Shown one piece after another: positions 7,736-14,451 of a stretch of 20,882 nt of DNA (position 1 is the first letter of the stretch; each line of letters begins with the position of its first letter). Where the stretch lies: NCBI GenBank assembly GCA_002509325.1, contig DADO01000042.1, forward strand, positions 29,012-49,893. Reading direction: 5' to 3'. Made by a program: the position numbers and the translations under genes. The DNA is from Methanosarcina sp. UBA402. GTDB lineage: Archaea > Halobacteriota > Methanosarcinia > Methanosarcinales > Methanosarcinaceae. Below the pieces are notes generated by a model. It was not told the origin of the DNA. It did no database searches and was given only the letters and a program-made list of their open reading frames with translations.

Positions 7736-9037
7736 TTACTTCCTTGCTTTAATCTTCTCAAAGAGCTGCTTCAAAGTATCTTCGTTGCTCTTCGTGAACT
7801 CGAAGGGCGAAGTTGTGAAGGGTTCGAAGTGAACTGCCACGTCGTCGAGCCTGTAGAAAGTCCCGTCGCATTCCATAGCATCAATAACTCCCGGAAGCAC
7901 AACATCCGAGGCAGCTGTGGTCGGACAGGGAGCAATGTCCAGGCAGACCATGGGGATTTCGGCAAGGTAAGAGGCGCAGTCTGCAGGGATGTGGCAGACA
8001 AGGTCAGCACACATCACAAGGGCAGCATCTACGTCTTTTTCTCGCAGTACGTCCACGGTTGTGAATTCCCCTGGGTTATAACGGGGGTGTCCGCGTGTGA
8101 AATCAAGCCCGAAAGGATAGCCGTACATGTAGGAAGCGACCTGGTTAAAGCCTGCAACGTTACAGTGGCCACGGAGAGCTCCAAGAGTGAACTTGGCATA
8201 GTTGTTCAGTTCCTTTACCAGGTTCATGGCAATTTCGGCGTTCCTGTGCTTTCCTATGGAGGAGGAGAGCCCGAGTCCAACTGAGATAGCTCCGAAGTTG
8301 CAGTTCTTCATCATATCGAGCATCTCTTCCATGACAAAAATTGGGACTCCTGTGATCTCTTCTACCGATGGGTGAGGAGCTTTTCCATGGAGCAGGGTGA
8401 GAAGTGCACTTATGAGTTCATAGTCCGAGCCGGGTTTGAGCTGCACATGCAGGTCAGAAGCTTCAGTGGTCGGGGTTTTTCTTGGGTCTACCGTGATAAC
8501 TGTCCTATCAAAACGCCCGCGCTTGGTCCAGTAGCCTCTCGGAAAAACTCCGTACCTTGACATCTGTCTTGGCATGGATTCGAGAGGATTTGTTCCCCAG
8601 TAGACTATGAGGTCACTTCTGTTTTTCTTCTGTCCTTCGGTTGCACCGACTTTTCCGGATTCCTGAATTCCCATTGCTGTCGGTCCATGGCAGATGGTCG
8701 CGTTGGAGTCGACAATAGCACCAAGGTATTCTCCTATCTTGAGCCCTACTTCATGCGCTTCGCAGGAAGTTTCACTGCCCATGAAGAGGAGGGGACGCTT
8801 TGCCGAAACAAGGATATCAGCAGCTCTTTCAAGAGCTTCATCCCAGGCTGCAGGGGACAGTTTCTCGCCAGCTTTTATAAGGGGCTGCCTGAGCCTGTGG
8901 GAACTTACAACCTCCTTGAACTTGGCATTTCCCATTTTACATGCATTTCTAGCCTCAATCTTTCCGTCCCCGAACTCAACCTGGATATCATCACAGGATG
9001 CCCCGCAGACCGGACAGATAATGTTTTTGTAAATCAT
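7736..9037 (-). CDS. fmdB: Molybdenum formylmethanofuran dehydrogenase subunit B (catalytic, molybdopterin)
   Basis: Catalytic formate dehydrogenase-like subunit, 433 residues. Together with FmdA it converts CO2 and methanofuran to formylmethanofuran, the first step of methanogenesis from CO2, and the reverse during methyl oxidation. N-terminal Cys8, Cys11, Cys15 and Cys33 (CPVCGASC...C) bind a [4Fe-4S] cluster. Cys116 in TICHGPTAMGIQ is in the place of the metal-ligand Cys, which is selenocysteine in some methanogens; here it is an ordinary Cys codon. The molybdopterin domain continues with WGTNPLESMPRQMSRYGVFPRG, VDPRKTPT and DIAPCPTTAASDVVLPG. The start is ATG at 9037 with GGAGG before it, not the TTG at 9055. 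It begins 2 nt after the fmdD stop and is the last gene of the operon. Mo versus W is inferred from gene order and context. Confidence 0.93.
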   Translation of the reverse strand: MIYKNIICPVCGASCDDIQVEFGDGKIEARNACKMGNAKFKEVVSSHRLRQPLIKAGEKLSPAAWDEALERAADILVSAKRPLLFMGSETSCEAHEVGLKIGEYLGAIVDSNATICHGPTAMGIQESGKVGATEGQKKNRSDLIVYWGTNPLESMPRQMSRYGVFPRGYWTKRGRFDRTVITVDPRKTPTTEASDLHVQLKPGSDYELISALLTLLHGKAPHPSVEEITGVPIFVMEEMLDMMKNCNFGAISVGLGLSSSIGKHRNAEIAMNLVKELNNYAKFTLGALRGHCNVAGFNQVASYMYGYPFGLDFTRGHPRYNPGEFTTVDVLREKDVDAALVMCADLVCHIPADCASYLAEIPMVCLDIAPCPTTAASDVVLPGVIDAMECDGTFYRLDDVAVHFEPFTTSPFEFTKSNEDTLKQLFEKIKARK

Positions 9038-9039
9038 GC

Positions 9040-9435
9040 TCACTGTCCTCCGCAATAAACTTTCAGCACTACATCTTCGGCGCTGAGAACTTCTTCTTCA
9101 TCATCAGTAGGCTCAACGTTTACGGGAGCGCCCTTATAAAGAGGGGAGCCCGTAGAAAGGGTATCAGGGTCGACGACAACATTCGCCCAGATAGCCCTTG
9201 GCATGAACACGTGCCCAGGCTGGACTGAATCCGTACATTTCGCATAAACAACAATAGAATGTTTTCCGTTGCTGCTTGTTACTTTTACCTTATTAGGGGA
9301 ACCAAGGGACACGAAATCCACAGGAGAAATCCAGCAGGACGCACATTCCTGAGTGTAATCGTCCGTGAACTTGTCCCCGCCTTTTGCAAGCCTGCCTTCA
9401 TCAATTGTACTTCCGGAAAGGAGTATTACTTCCAT
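9040..9435 (-). CDS. fmdD: Molybdenum formylmethanofuran dehydrogenase subunit D
   Basis: A 131-residue subunit matching the C-terminal molybdopterin-dinucleotide-binding β-barrel of formate dehydrogenases, which in this enzyme is a separate polypeptide completing the FmdB active site. Visible features are the N-terminal GSTIDEGRLAKGGDKFTDDY segment, ASCWISPVDFVSLG, and the cofactor-contact region VQPGHVFMPRAIWANVV. The true start is ATG at 9435, with GAGGTGAG a few bases before it; the frame is open further upstream to 9510, but that stretch lies inside fmdC. It starts 10 nt after the fmdC stop and ends 2 nt before fmdB. Confidence 0.9.
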   Translation of the reverse strand: MEVILLSGSTIDEGRLAKGGDKFTDDYTQECASCWISPVDFVSLGSPNKVKVTSSNGKHSIVVYAKCTDSVQPGHVFMPRAIWANVVVDPDTLSTGSPLYKGAPVNVEPTDDEEEVLSAEDVVLKVYCGGQ

Positions 9436-9445
9436 GTTTCTCACC

Positions 9446-10312
9446 TCAGAGCTCCGGATTTGCATCTGCAGACACATAGAGAGCTCCTTTTGCCCTCTTG
9501 CTGATCGCATAGTCCCCTGTAAACTTCTTGAATTCGCCTATTAACTCAACTTCGCCCGAAGTGACCTTGTTTTCCATAGATACGAATTCGAAACCAGGTG
9601 AGAAGCGCTCAATTTTGCCCCCGATAACTATGGTTCCGCCTGCCATTTCTGCGCCCACGCCGCGGAGAGCTCCACCATTTACGACAATAAGCCCGCCGTT
9701 CTGACGAATTCCGCAAAAGCTTTCAACGTTGCCTTCCACGAGAATTTCTCCGCCGTCCATGCCGCCTCCGAGCTGGTGCCGGGCTGAACCTTCAATCACT
9801 ATGCGGCCGCCTTTCATGCCGTGCCACTTGCCTCTGTAAGCACAGCCCACGTGGTCACCTGCATTGCCTTTAATATGCAGGAGACCGCCTAGCATTTCCA
9901 TGCCGGCCCAGGAATCCACATCTCCATAAACGACGATCTCGCCTCCTTTCATCCCGGTCCCGACATGCATGCCTGCAGAACCTTCAATTTCGATTTTTCC
10001 TGCGCTCATGCCTTCTCCGATCCTTTTGACCCTTTTTGCGTCCCCTTTTATACGGATCAGAGTCTCGGCTGCAGAACTGCCCCCATTGCCTATCACGTCA
10101 AAAAACTCGGAAAGAGGATGGGTTTTTGGCCCCTGCCAGATTGACAGCATTCCTATTTCTTCGGCACTTTTGCCTGCAAAGGAATCAGGAGTTATAACAT
10201 CGGCTTCCAGTTTAATGTCAATCGCTTTTTTAGGAATAAGTGTTACTTCTTCCATTTCTCCGGCACCTTTGCCGGCTTCGGTCTTTTTATGAATAAGAAC
10301 TCCCTCTGTCAT
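9446..10312 (-). CDS. fmdC: Molybdenum formylmethanofuran dehydrogenase subunit C
   Basis: A 288-residue structural subunit resembling the C-terminal β-helix domain of glutamate synthase. From about residue 70 onward the protein is built of short turns with the pattern G..(V/L)G..M.GG.I.(V/I).G, for example HVGTGMKGGEIVVYGDV, HGMKGGRIVIEGSA, LGGGMDGGEILVEGNV and GVGAEMAGGTIVIGGKI. ATG at 10312 is preferred over GTG at 10327 because GAGAGGTGA lies directly before it. It follows the fmdA stop by 4 nt. The identification rests on the repeats and the operon position. Confidence 0.92.
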   Translation of the reverse strand: MTEGVLIHKKTEAGKGAGEMEEVTLIPKKAIDIKLEADVITPDSFAGKSAEEIGMLSIWQGPKTHPLSEFFDVIGNGGSSAAETLIRIKGDAKRVKRIGEGMSAGKIEIEGSAGMHVGTGMKGGEIVVYGDVDSWAGMEMLGGLLHIKGNAGDHVGCAYRGKWHGMKGGRIVIEGSARHQLGGGMDGGEILVEGNVESFCGIRQNGGLIVVNGGALRGVGAEMAGGTIVIGGKIERFSPGFEFVSMENKVTSGEVELIGEFKKFTGDYAISKRAKGALYVSADANPEL

Positions 10313-10316
10313 TACT

Positions 10317-12071
10317 TCACCTCTCACTGTTAACCTTTATGGGAGTCGGATTTGCCAGATACTTCTCTGGAGTCGGGTAGTTAGCAAAGCCCAGGGTGTA
10401 GTACCTGAACCACTCCTTCACATCGGCCAGCATCTCCTTTTCCCGCTCGTCTTCTACATGTACTTCGGAATAATAAGTCCGCTTCTCAGGCAAGGAAACA
10501 ACCTCTCCTTTAACGGCCACGATTTCTCCATCCTTCACGGTATATTCTGCCTTCCTGAAGGCCTGGAGAAGAGCCTCATAGTTATTCGGATCAAGCTGCT
10601 GCGGGTTTATGTTGTAGACGGTAACATCCCCGTCCGCGCCCACACCAAGAGAACCTTTTCTGTGGGCCATGCCAATTGTCCGGGCAGGGTTAGCTCTGGT
10701 CAGGATCGCAAGGTCATAGAGGGAAAGTTCACGGTTTATGCCTCCTAGTTCGCTCCGATCATTTGCCCACTTATGGCATTCACTGAAGGTCTGTTTCCTG
10801 AAAGCCTCGGACATGATCCAGGTCATAACCTCAGGATATTTCGAGAATGGGCCACCGTTGGGGCTGTCCGTGGTCATGATGGTCTTCCAGGGGTCATTGA
10901 TAAGCAGGAGACATTCAAGTCCCATTGCCCACTGCAGACTGTGTACGGGGTTGGACTTGAAGTATGTAAAGGGAAGGACACCAGAGCCACACTCCATTTC
11001 AATGTCGGTATTAGACCATTTGTTTCCTGTAAGGGTGTAAAGGTCATGAATAGCAGGCCCATCTCCTGTCATAACCGTGGCTTCTCCGAAGGGTGTGCAT
11101 CCACTGTCGATTACTACATGGTCTTTGTTGTTGATGTAGTCTGCAATCTCTTTTACTCCAGATTCACAGTCTCTCCAGCTGGTGCCTGCAAAACTATTGA
11201 ACATCAGGTGGGTGAGGTATACGGAACGGTCCCTTGCAGGGTCCATTTTTGTTTCAGCCCATTCAACATCCATGTTCTGTCTGGTCTTTACTCCATCAGG
11301 GATTTTGAGAGAATCTTTAGTAATTGTATAACAGCCAGGGTGTCCCAGGTTGTTTGCATGCAGGTGGACAGGCATTGGCATGCCGAGGCGCTCGTTGATC
11401 TCAGTAAGCCCTTTTATAATCTCTCTTGGGGTAATTCCGAAATGGATGTTGGCTTCATCAAGAGTAGTTATGTTTTTACCCCAGCCCCAGTTTTCTACTC
11501 CTGCAGGGTTGACACATTTAATTCCATAGGTCTTGTGAGTCTTCATCATCCAGGCTACATAAGCCGCAGCCTTTTCCATATCTCCGTCCCTGAGATAGCG
11601 CATCAAAAAGAAGTTATTTCCGAGTACCAGATATCCTCCCATGTCAAGGATCGGTGTTGCACGCATCTCTTCATGGGAATGGCGGGCTTCAAGAGGAGGA
11701 ACCGCAGCTTCAAAAACTGTTGTATAACCCATTGCCGCGTAGTCATATCCCTGTTTGTAGACAGAAGGGACGGTGTAACCTGACCCAGAATGGGTAAGTG
11801 AGGTTTTCTTAAGATTTGCTTTATAATGGTCTTCAGGACGCATCGACCTGCCGGCGTTAACCTTTGCTCCAGCGACGTGAGAATGAGAGTCAACTCCTCC
11901 AGGCATTACAGTCATACCAGAGGCATCAATAACCTTTGCATTTTTCAGTTCACCCGCAGAAAGCTCTCTTACAACTTTTCCGTCTTTGATAAAGACATCC
12001 ATTATTTCCCCATTTATTTCGTTCAGGGGATCAAAGACGTATCCGTTCTTGATTGCAATAGTTCCTGCCAT
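10317..12071 (-). CDS. fmdA: Molybdenum formylmethanofuran dehydrogenase subunit A (amidohydrolase)
   Basis: A 584-residue amidohydrolase/dihydroorotase-like subunit that joins formate, made from CO2 in FmdB, to methanofuran at a dinuclear metal site. The first metal motif is GGVDSHSHVAG with His63 and His65. Further candidate ligands are in the PVHLHANNLGHPGC region, YLTHLMFNSFAG, VIDSGCTPFGEA and TTDSPNGGPF, the last with the conserved Asp. The N- and C-terminal β-sandwich segments typical of the superfamily (IAIKNGYVFDP and GDVTVYNI...YTVKDGEIVAVKGEVV) are present. The ATG directly follows the fmdF stop (TAA-ATG), with GAGAGGTGG as ribosome binding site. Length and motifs are normal for the family. 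Confidence 0.95.
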   Translation of the reverse strand: MAGTIAIKNGYVFDPLNEINGEIMDVFIKDGKVVRELSAGELKNAKVIDASGMTVMPGGVDSHSHVAGAKVNAGRSMRPEDHYKANLKKTSLTHSGSGYTVPSVYKQGYDYAAMGYTTVFEAAVPPLEARHSHEEMRATPILDMGGYLVLGNNFFLMRYLRDGDMEKAAAYVAWMMKTHKTYGIKCVNPAGVENWGWGKNITTLDEANIHFGITPREIIKGLTEINERLGMPMPVHLHANNLGHPGCYTITKDSLKIPDGVKTRQNMDVEWAETKMDPARDRSVYLTHLMFNSFAGTSWRDCESGVKEIADYINNKDHVVIDSGCTPFGEATVMTGDGPAIHDLYTLTGNKWSNTDIEMECGSGVLPFTYFKSNPVHSLQWAMGLECLLLINDPWKTIMTTDSPNGGPFSKYPEVMTWIMSEAFRKQTFSECHKWANDRSELGGINRELSLYDLAILTRANPARTIGMAHRKGSLGVGADGDVTVYNINPQQLDPNNYEALLQAFRKAEYTVKDGEIVAVKGEVVSLPEKRTYYSEVHVEDEREKEMLADVKEWFRYYTLGFANYPTPEKYLANPTPIKVNSER

Positions 12072-13112
12072 TTATTCCACCTCTCTTTTTACAAGCCTGA
12101 TCGCATCAACAGGGCAGATCATGGCACAGGCTCCATCTGCTCCACAGACTTCCTGGTTTACGACCGAAATTCTTCCGTTCTTAACCTCGAGAAGAGCTTT
12201 TTCGTCCATGTCATTAAGGTACCCTGCAGCAAGTTCACGGTTATTGAGAGCATTGACCGGACAGACAATCACACAGTTCCCACAACCCAGGCATGCAGCT
12301 TCGTCGGTTTCCAGGCATGTGCGGAGCAGAGCTGCCGGTGCAGGGGTTTCAAGCAGTTTTTTCTCAAGAACGCCCTTTTTCTCCACATCCGGGAGAATCG
12401 CAGTTTTTCTGACATCAATTGCTTTCACAGGACAGGCAACTGCACAGGCCCCGCAGTAAATGCAGGCATCCAGTCGGTGAGTGATCTTTTCGACTCTTTC
12501 CCCGGGTTTTGCCTTTTTATTGAATAGGGCATTTGCAGGACAAACATCAATACAGGTATGGCAGGCCTGACAGACGTCCTCAGCCCTGGTCCAGCGCCCT
12601 TCAAAGGGCTTTTCCACGGAAATAGCATTCACAGGACAGACTGCAGCACACCAGCCGCAGTGGACGCAACATTCCGTATCAATATGGGTCTTTCCTACCA
12701 GCTTCAGTTTTCCGTCCTTTGAAATTTCACGGGTGACTTCAATACAGCCCTGAGGGCAGATGTCCTCACAAAGTCCGCAGTGGACGCAGCTTTCATTTAC
12801 TGACGTTGGTTTCATCGCCCTGAAAAGGTAGGACATATCAGCCAGGGTTTTTCCTTCCTGCTTCAATTCAAGAGCACCTGTGGGACAAACTTTTGCACAA
12901 ATTCCACAAACAATGCACTCTCCGCTGTCCTTTATTTCCAGGAAATCAGCATCTAGAAGCCCTCTTCCTATAGCACCAACAGCTCCAACTGCCAGGTTGC
13001 CTTTGGGGCATGCCTGCACGCAGGTGCCGCAGCCAATGCATTTTTCGGGCGAATAGATCAGCTGCTTGTCTTTTTTTTCGGCAAAGACAGCCAATCGCAT
13101 ATCATTTTGCAT
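12072..13112 (-). CDS. fmdF: Polyferredoxin subunit of formylmethanofuran dehydrogenase
   Basis: A 346-residue electron-carrying subunit that feeds electrons to or from the FmdB molybdopterin site. Eight ferredoxin motifs can be counted, arranged as four double-cluster domains: seven read CxxCxxCxxxCP (for example CIGCGTCVQACP, CVHCGLCEDICP, CQACHTCIDVCP, CLGCGNCVIVCP). The last one, CGADGACAMICP, has Asp in place of the second Cys. The true start is ATG at 13112 with GAGGTAAG before it; the open frame up to 13187 overlaps fmdE in another frame. It begins 19 nt after fmdE and abuts fmdA. Confidence 0.93.
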   Translation of the reverse strand: MQNDMRLAVFAEKKDKQLIYSPEKCIGCGTCVQACPKGNLAVGAVGAIGRGLLDADFLEIKDSGECIVCGICAKVCPTGALELKQEGKTLADMSYLFRAMKPTSVNESCVHCGLCEDICPQGCIEVTREISKDGKLKLVGKTHIDTECCVHCGWCAAVCPVNAISVEKPFEGRWTRAEDVCQACHTCIDVCPANALFNKKAKPGERVEKITHRLDACIYCGACAVACPVKAIDVRKTAILPDVEKKGVLEKKLLETPAPAALLRTCLETDEAACLGCGNCVIVCPVNALNNRELAAGYLNDMDEKALLEVKNGRISVVNQEVCGADGACAMICPVDAIRLVKREVE

Positions 13113-13131
13113 TTTACTTACCTCTTTAACG

Positions 13132-13701
13132 TTATTCTGTGCATTCGCCGCACAAAAGTTCATTATCGTGTTGAATGAACATCTCACCGCAATTCTTACA
13201 GCATTGTATCTGTTTTTTCCTTCGAACCGGAACTTCTAAGTCCACAAGTTTCCAGGAATACACTTTTTCTCCTGCAGCGAGAAGAATTGGTACAACCTCC
13301 TCATGAGGAAGCTTTTCAGTGTTCAGGTACCAGGCATGGAGTTTTGGATAGTCCTTTGTCTTCTCATGGTCGAGGATGATTCGGACACCTTTTATGCTGT
13401 GAACTCCTTCTGGAGCCTGTTTGTTTATTGTAACCGCCATTTTCCCCCAATTCATGATCTTTAACCCATTGTTTCCAATGGTTGCTCCGGCAAGAATCTG
13501 GAAAGGGTCAGGCATGCAGCTTTTTGTTTCACAGGTCACATATATGCGCTCCCCTTCCTGGATATTGAGCTCTCTTCTTGCAATATTGAGCATCTGGATG
13601 CCGATTAACGCCCCTGAGGTCAGGAAGCCGTGAAAGGGGACAAGCTTTTCAATCTGTGAAAGCAGCTCAGGGTCCTTTACCTGCTTCAGGATTGCCTCCA
13701 T
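13132..13701 (-). CDS. fmdE: FmdE family protein, first gene of the fmd operon
   Basis: A 189-residue protein of the FmdE family, which is encoded with formylmethanofuran dehydrogenase but is not an essential catalytic subunit. The N-terminal domain shows LVPFHGFLTSGALIGIQML, corresponding to the HGHLCPG region of relatives, with Thr where many members have Cys. It continues with VTCETKSCMPDPFQILAGATIGN. The C-terminus is a zinc ribbon, CCKNCGEMF...LLCGECTE (two CxxC pairs). The start is uncertain: ATG at 13701 is chosen, but neither it nor the in-frame GTG at 13746 has a good Shine-Dalgarno sequence, as expected for a first gene with a short leader. Confidence 0.88.
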   Translation of the reverse strand: MEAILKQVKDPELLSQIEKLVPFHGFLTSGALIGIQMLNIARRELNIQEGERIYVTCETKSCMPDPFQILAGATIGNNGLKIMNWGKMAVTINKQAPEGVHSIKGVRIILDHEKTKDYPKLHAWYLNTEKLPHEEVVPILLAAGEKVYSWKLVDLEVPVRRKKQIQCCKNCGEMFIQHDNELLCGECTE

Positions 13702-13758
13702 ATTGTGTTTTTCTTGATCTGAATTCTTATGCAATATGTACACCACCGTGGGATCTAC

Positions 13759-13782
13759 CGTTATGTTTAAATAAACATAACG
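13759..13782 (-). promoter_or_regulatory. ModE-like operator palindrome of the fmd operon
   Basis: Perfect inverted repeat: CGTTATGT, an 8-bp spacer, ACATAACG. Counting the outer spacer bases, the arms are 11 bp with a 2-bp centre. The halves closely match the ModE operator type of bacteria, and the same element occurs imperfectly before modA. It lies 58 bp upstream of the ATG at 13701 (13 bp before the GTG at 13746). The palindrome is seen directly; molybdate control is inferred. Confidence 0.65.
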
Positions 13783-13844
13783 CTAAAAATATTGATTACA
13801 GATATGGCGAATTCAATACAGCCAGCATATTTGAAGGAATAATT

Positions 13845-13852
13845 CATATAAA
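13845..13852 (-). promoter_or_regulatory. Candidate TATA box of the fmd operon
   Basis: Read on the minus strand it is TTTATATG, close to the archaeal TATA consensus, and would start transcription near 13820. A weaker alternative, ATATTTTTAG (about 13782-13791), would place the start inside the palindrome. The choice cannot be made from sequence. Confidence 0.35.
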
Positions 13853-13857
13853 TTCCA

Positions 13858-13865
13858 ACATAACG
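13858..13865 (-). promoter_or_regulatory. Second operator half-site upstream of fmd
   Basis: ACATAACG on the plus strand (CGTTATGT on minus) repeats one full half of the main palindrome. It is 83 bp farther upstream, close to eight helical turns, and directly abuts the candidate TATA box. The partner half at the expected 8-bp spacing matches only 4 of 8 bases. Confidence 0.35.
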
Positions 13866-13915
13866 CAGAAGGATGCACTGTATTTATAGGTAACTTTTTT
13901 ACAGGAAATTATTGA

Positions 13916-14158
13916 TTTGTAATATGGTACAGGGGCGAAATTTCAATATACAGGACAGAATCCTCCGTAATTGACCGGACACAAAAAAACCCCGCCAGAA
14001 CTATAACTTCTAGATATGTAAAGCTCAACATACCTATAAAAACGGAAGACTGGGCTTTTACGCTCAAATATATAATCAAGTATTTTATAAAATTATCGAT
14101 CGAAAGGAGATTTTCCTTTGAGGATCTCAAATTAGCTCTGAAAATTCCAGATCTAATT
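13916..14158 (+). pseudogene. Possible decayed gene fragment
   Basis: An open stretch of about 80 codons, closed by TGA at its end, with protein-like composition (WYRGEISIYRTESS, then RYVKLNIPIKTEDWAF, and a C-terminus like ERRFSFEDLKLALKIPD). It has no ATG or GTG start and no ribosome binding site, and a stop lies just upstream. It may be the 3' end of a lost gene. I do not recognise the family, and chance openness in AT-rich DNA is possible. Confidence 0.25.
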
Positions 14159-14197
14159 TGACAACTCTTTCTTTAAAACCTGATTAAGGTTGCCACC

Positions 14198-14237
14198 ATA
14201 GAATAACAGAGAACTGACTATAGAATAACAGAGAACT
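14198..14237. repeat. Two-copy tandem repeat, 22-bp period
   Basis: ATAGAATAACAGAGAACT occurs at 14198-14215 and again at 14220-14237, separated by 4 bp. It lies in non-coding DNA and probably arose by local duplication. Confidence 0.7.
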
Positions 14238-14280
14238 AACGGACTTAAAGAAATAAAGAATAGGTTTTTAAGCCAAAATT

Positions 14281-14406
14281 CTAATTTGAGAGCCTCTCGA
14301 CATAAAGCTGATCAATTTCGTCAAGCTTCTGGGTGAATTCCGGGAAAATTCTTCCAGCATTCTCATCTCTGTGGCTCCTTTCTCGTCTACGTGGTTCCAG
14401 GTTCAC
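14281..14406 (-). pseudogene. Short open frame or C-terminal gene remnant
   Basis: A GTG at 14406 opens a 41-codon frame ending in TAG at 14281. It is rich in Arg/Glu at first and closes with FTQKLDEIDQLYVERLSN, which looks like an amphipathic helix from a real protein. No ribosome binding site precedes it. It could be a small protein or the relic of a longer gene. Family unknown. Confidence 0.2.
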
Positions 14407-14451
14407 GCTTTTATGACGATATCTACTTATAGTAATTTCATTATTTAAACG

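Larger units (their letters stand above)
13747..14451. other. AT-rich region upstream of the fmd operon
   Basis: About 700 bp with no convincing intact gene. It holds the fmd operator and promoter candidates (13759-13865), a start-less open stretch (13916-14158), a 22-bp-period tandem repeat (14198-14237) and a short open frame (14281-14406). It separates the well-conserved methanogenesis operon from the surface-glycan genes. Confidence 0.55.

Noticed and set aside
9038..9055. Upstream TTG start for fmdB adding six residues
   Set aside because: The ATG at 9037 has GGAGG at proper spacing and gives the expected N-terminus just before the iron-sulfur cysteines; the TTG lies within fmdD.
10773..11783. 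Long plus-strand open frame of 336 codons opposite fmdA
   Set aside because: It lies fully antisense to a strongly conserved gene, has a composition unlike real proteins of this window, and no ribosome binding site. It is a shadow of fmdA codon use.
11826..12527. Plus-strand open frame of 233 codons opposite fmdA/fmdF
   Set aside because: Its abundant Cys and Ser come from reading the ferredoxin codons backwards; there is no independent support.
13656..13889. Plus-strand open frame crossing the fmd promoter
   Set aside because: Its first half is antisense to fmdE and the rest covers the palindrome; no ribosome binding site. A decayed coding origin for the second half cannot be excluded but is not supported.
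14281..14283. TAG at the end of the short frame as a possible pyrrolysine codon
   Set aside because: Methanosarcina can read TAG as pyrrolysine, but nothing downstream extends this frame into a recognisable protein.
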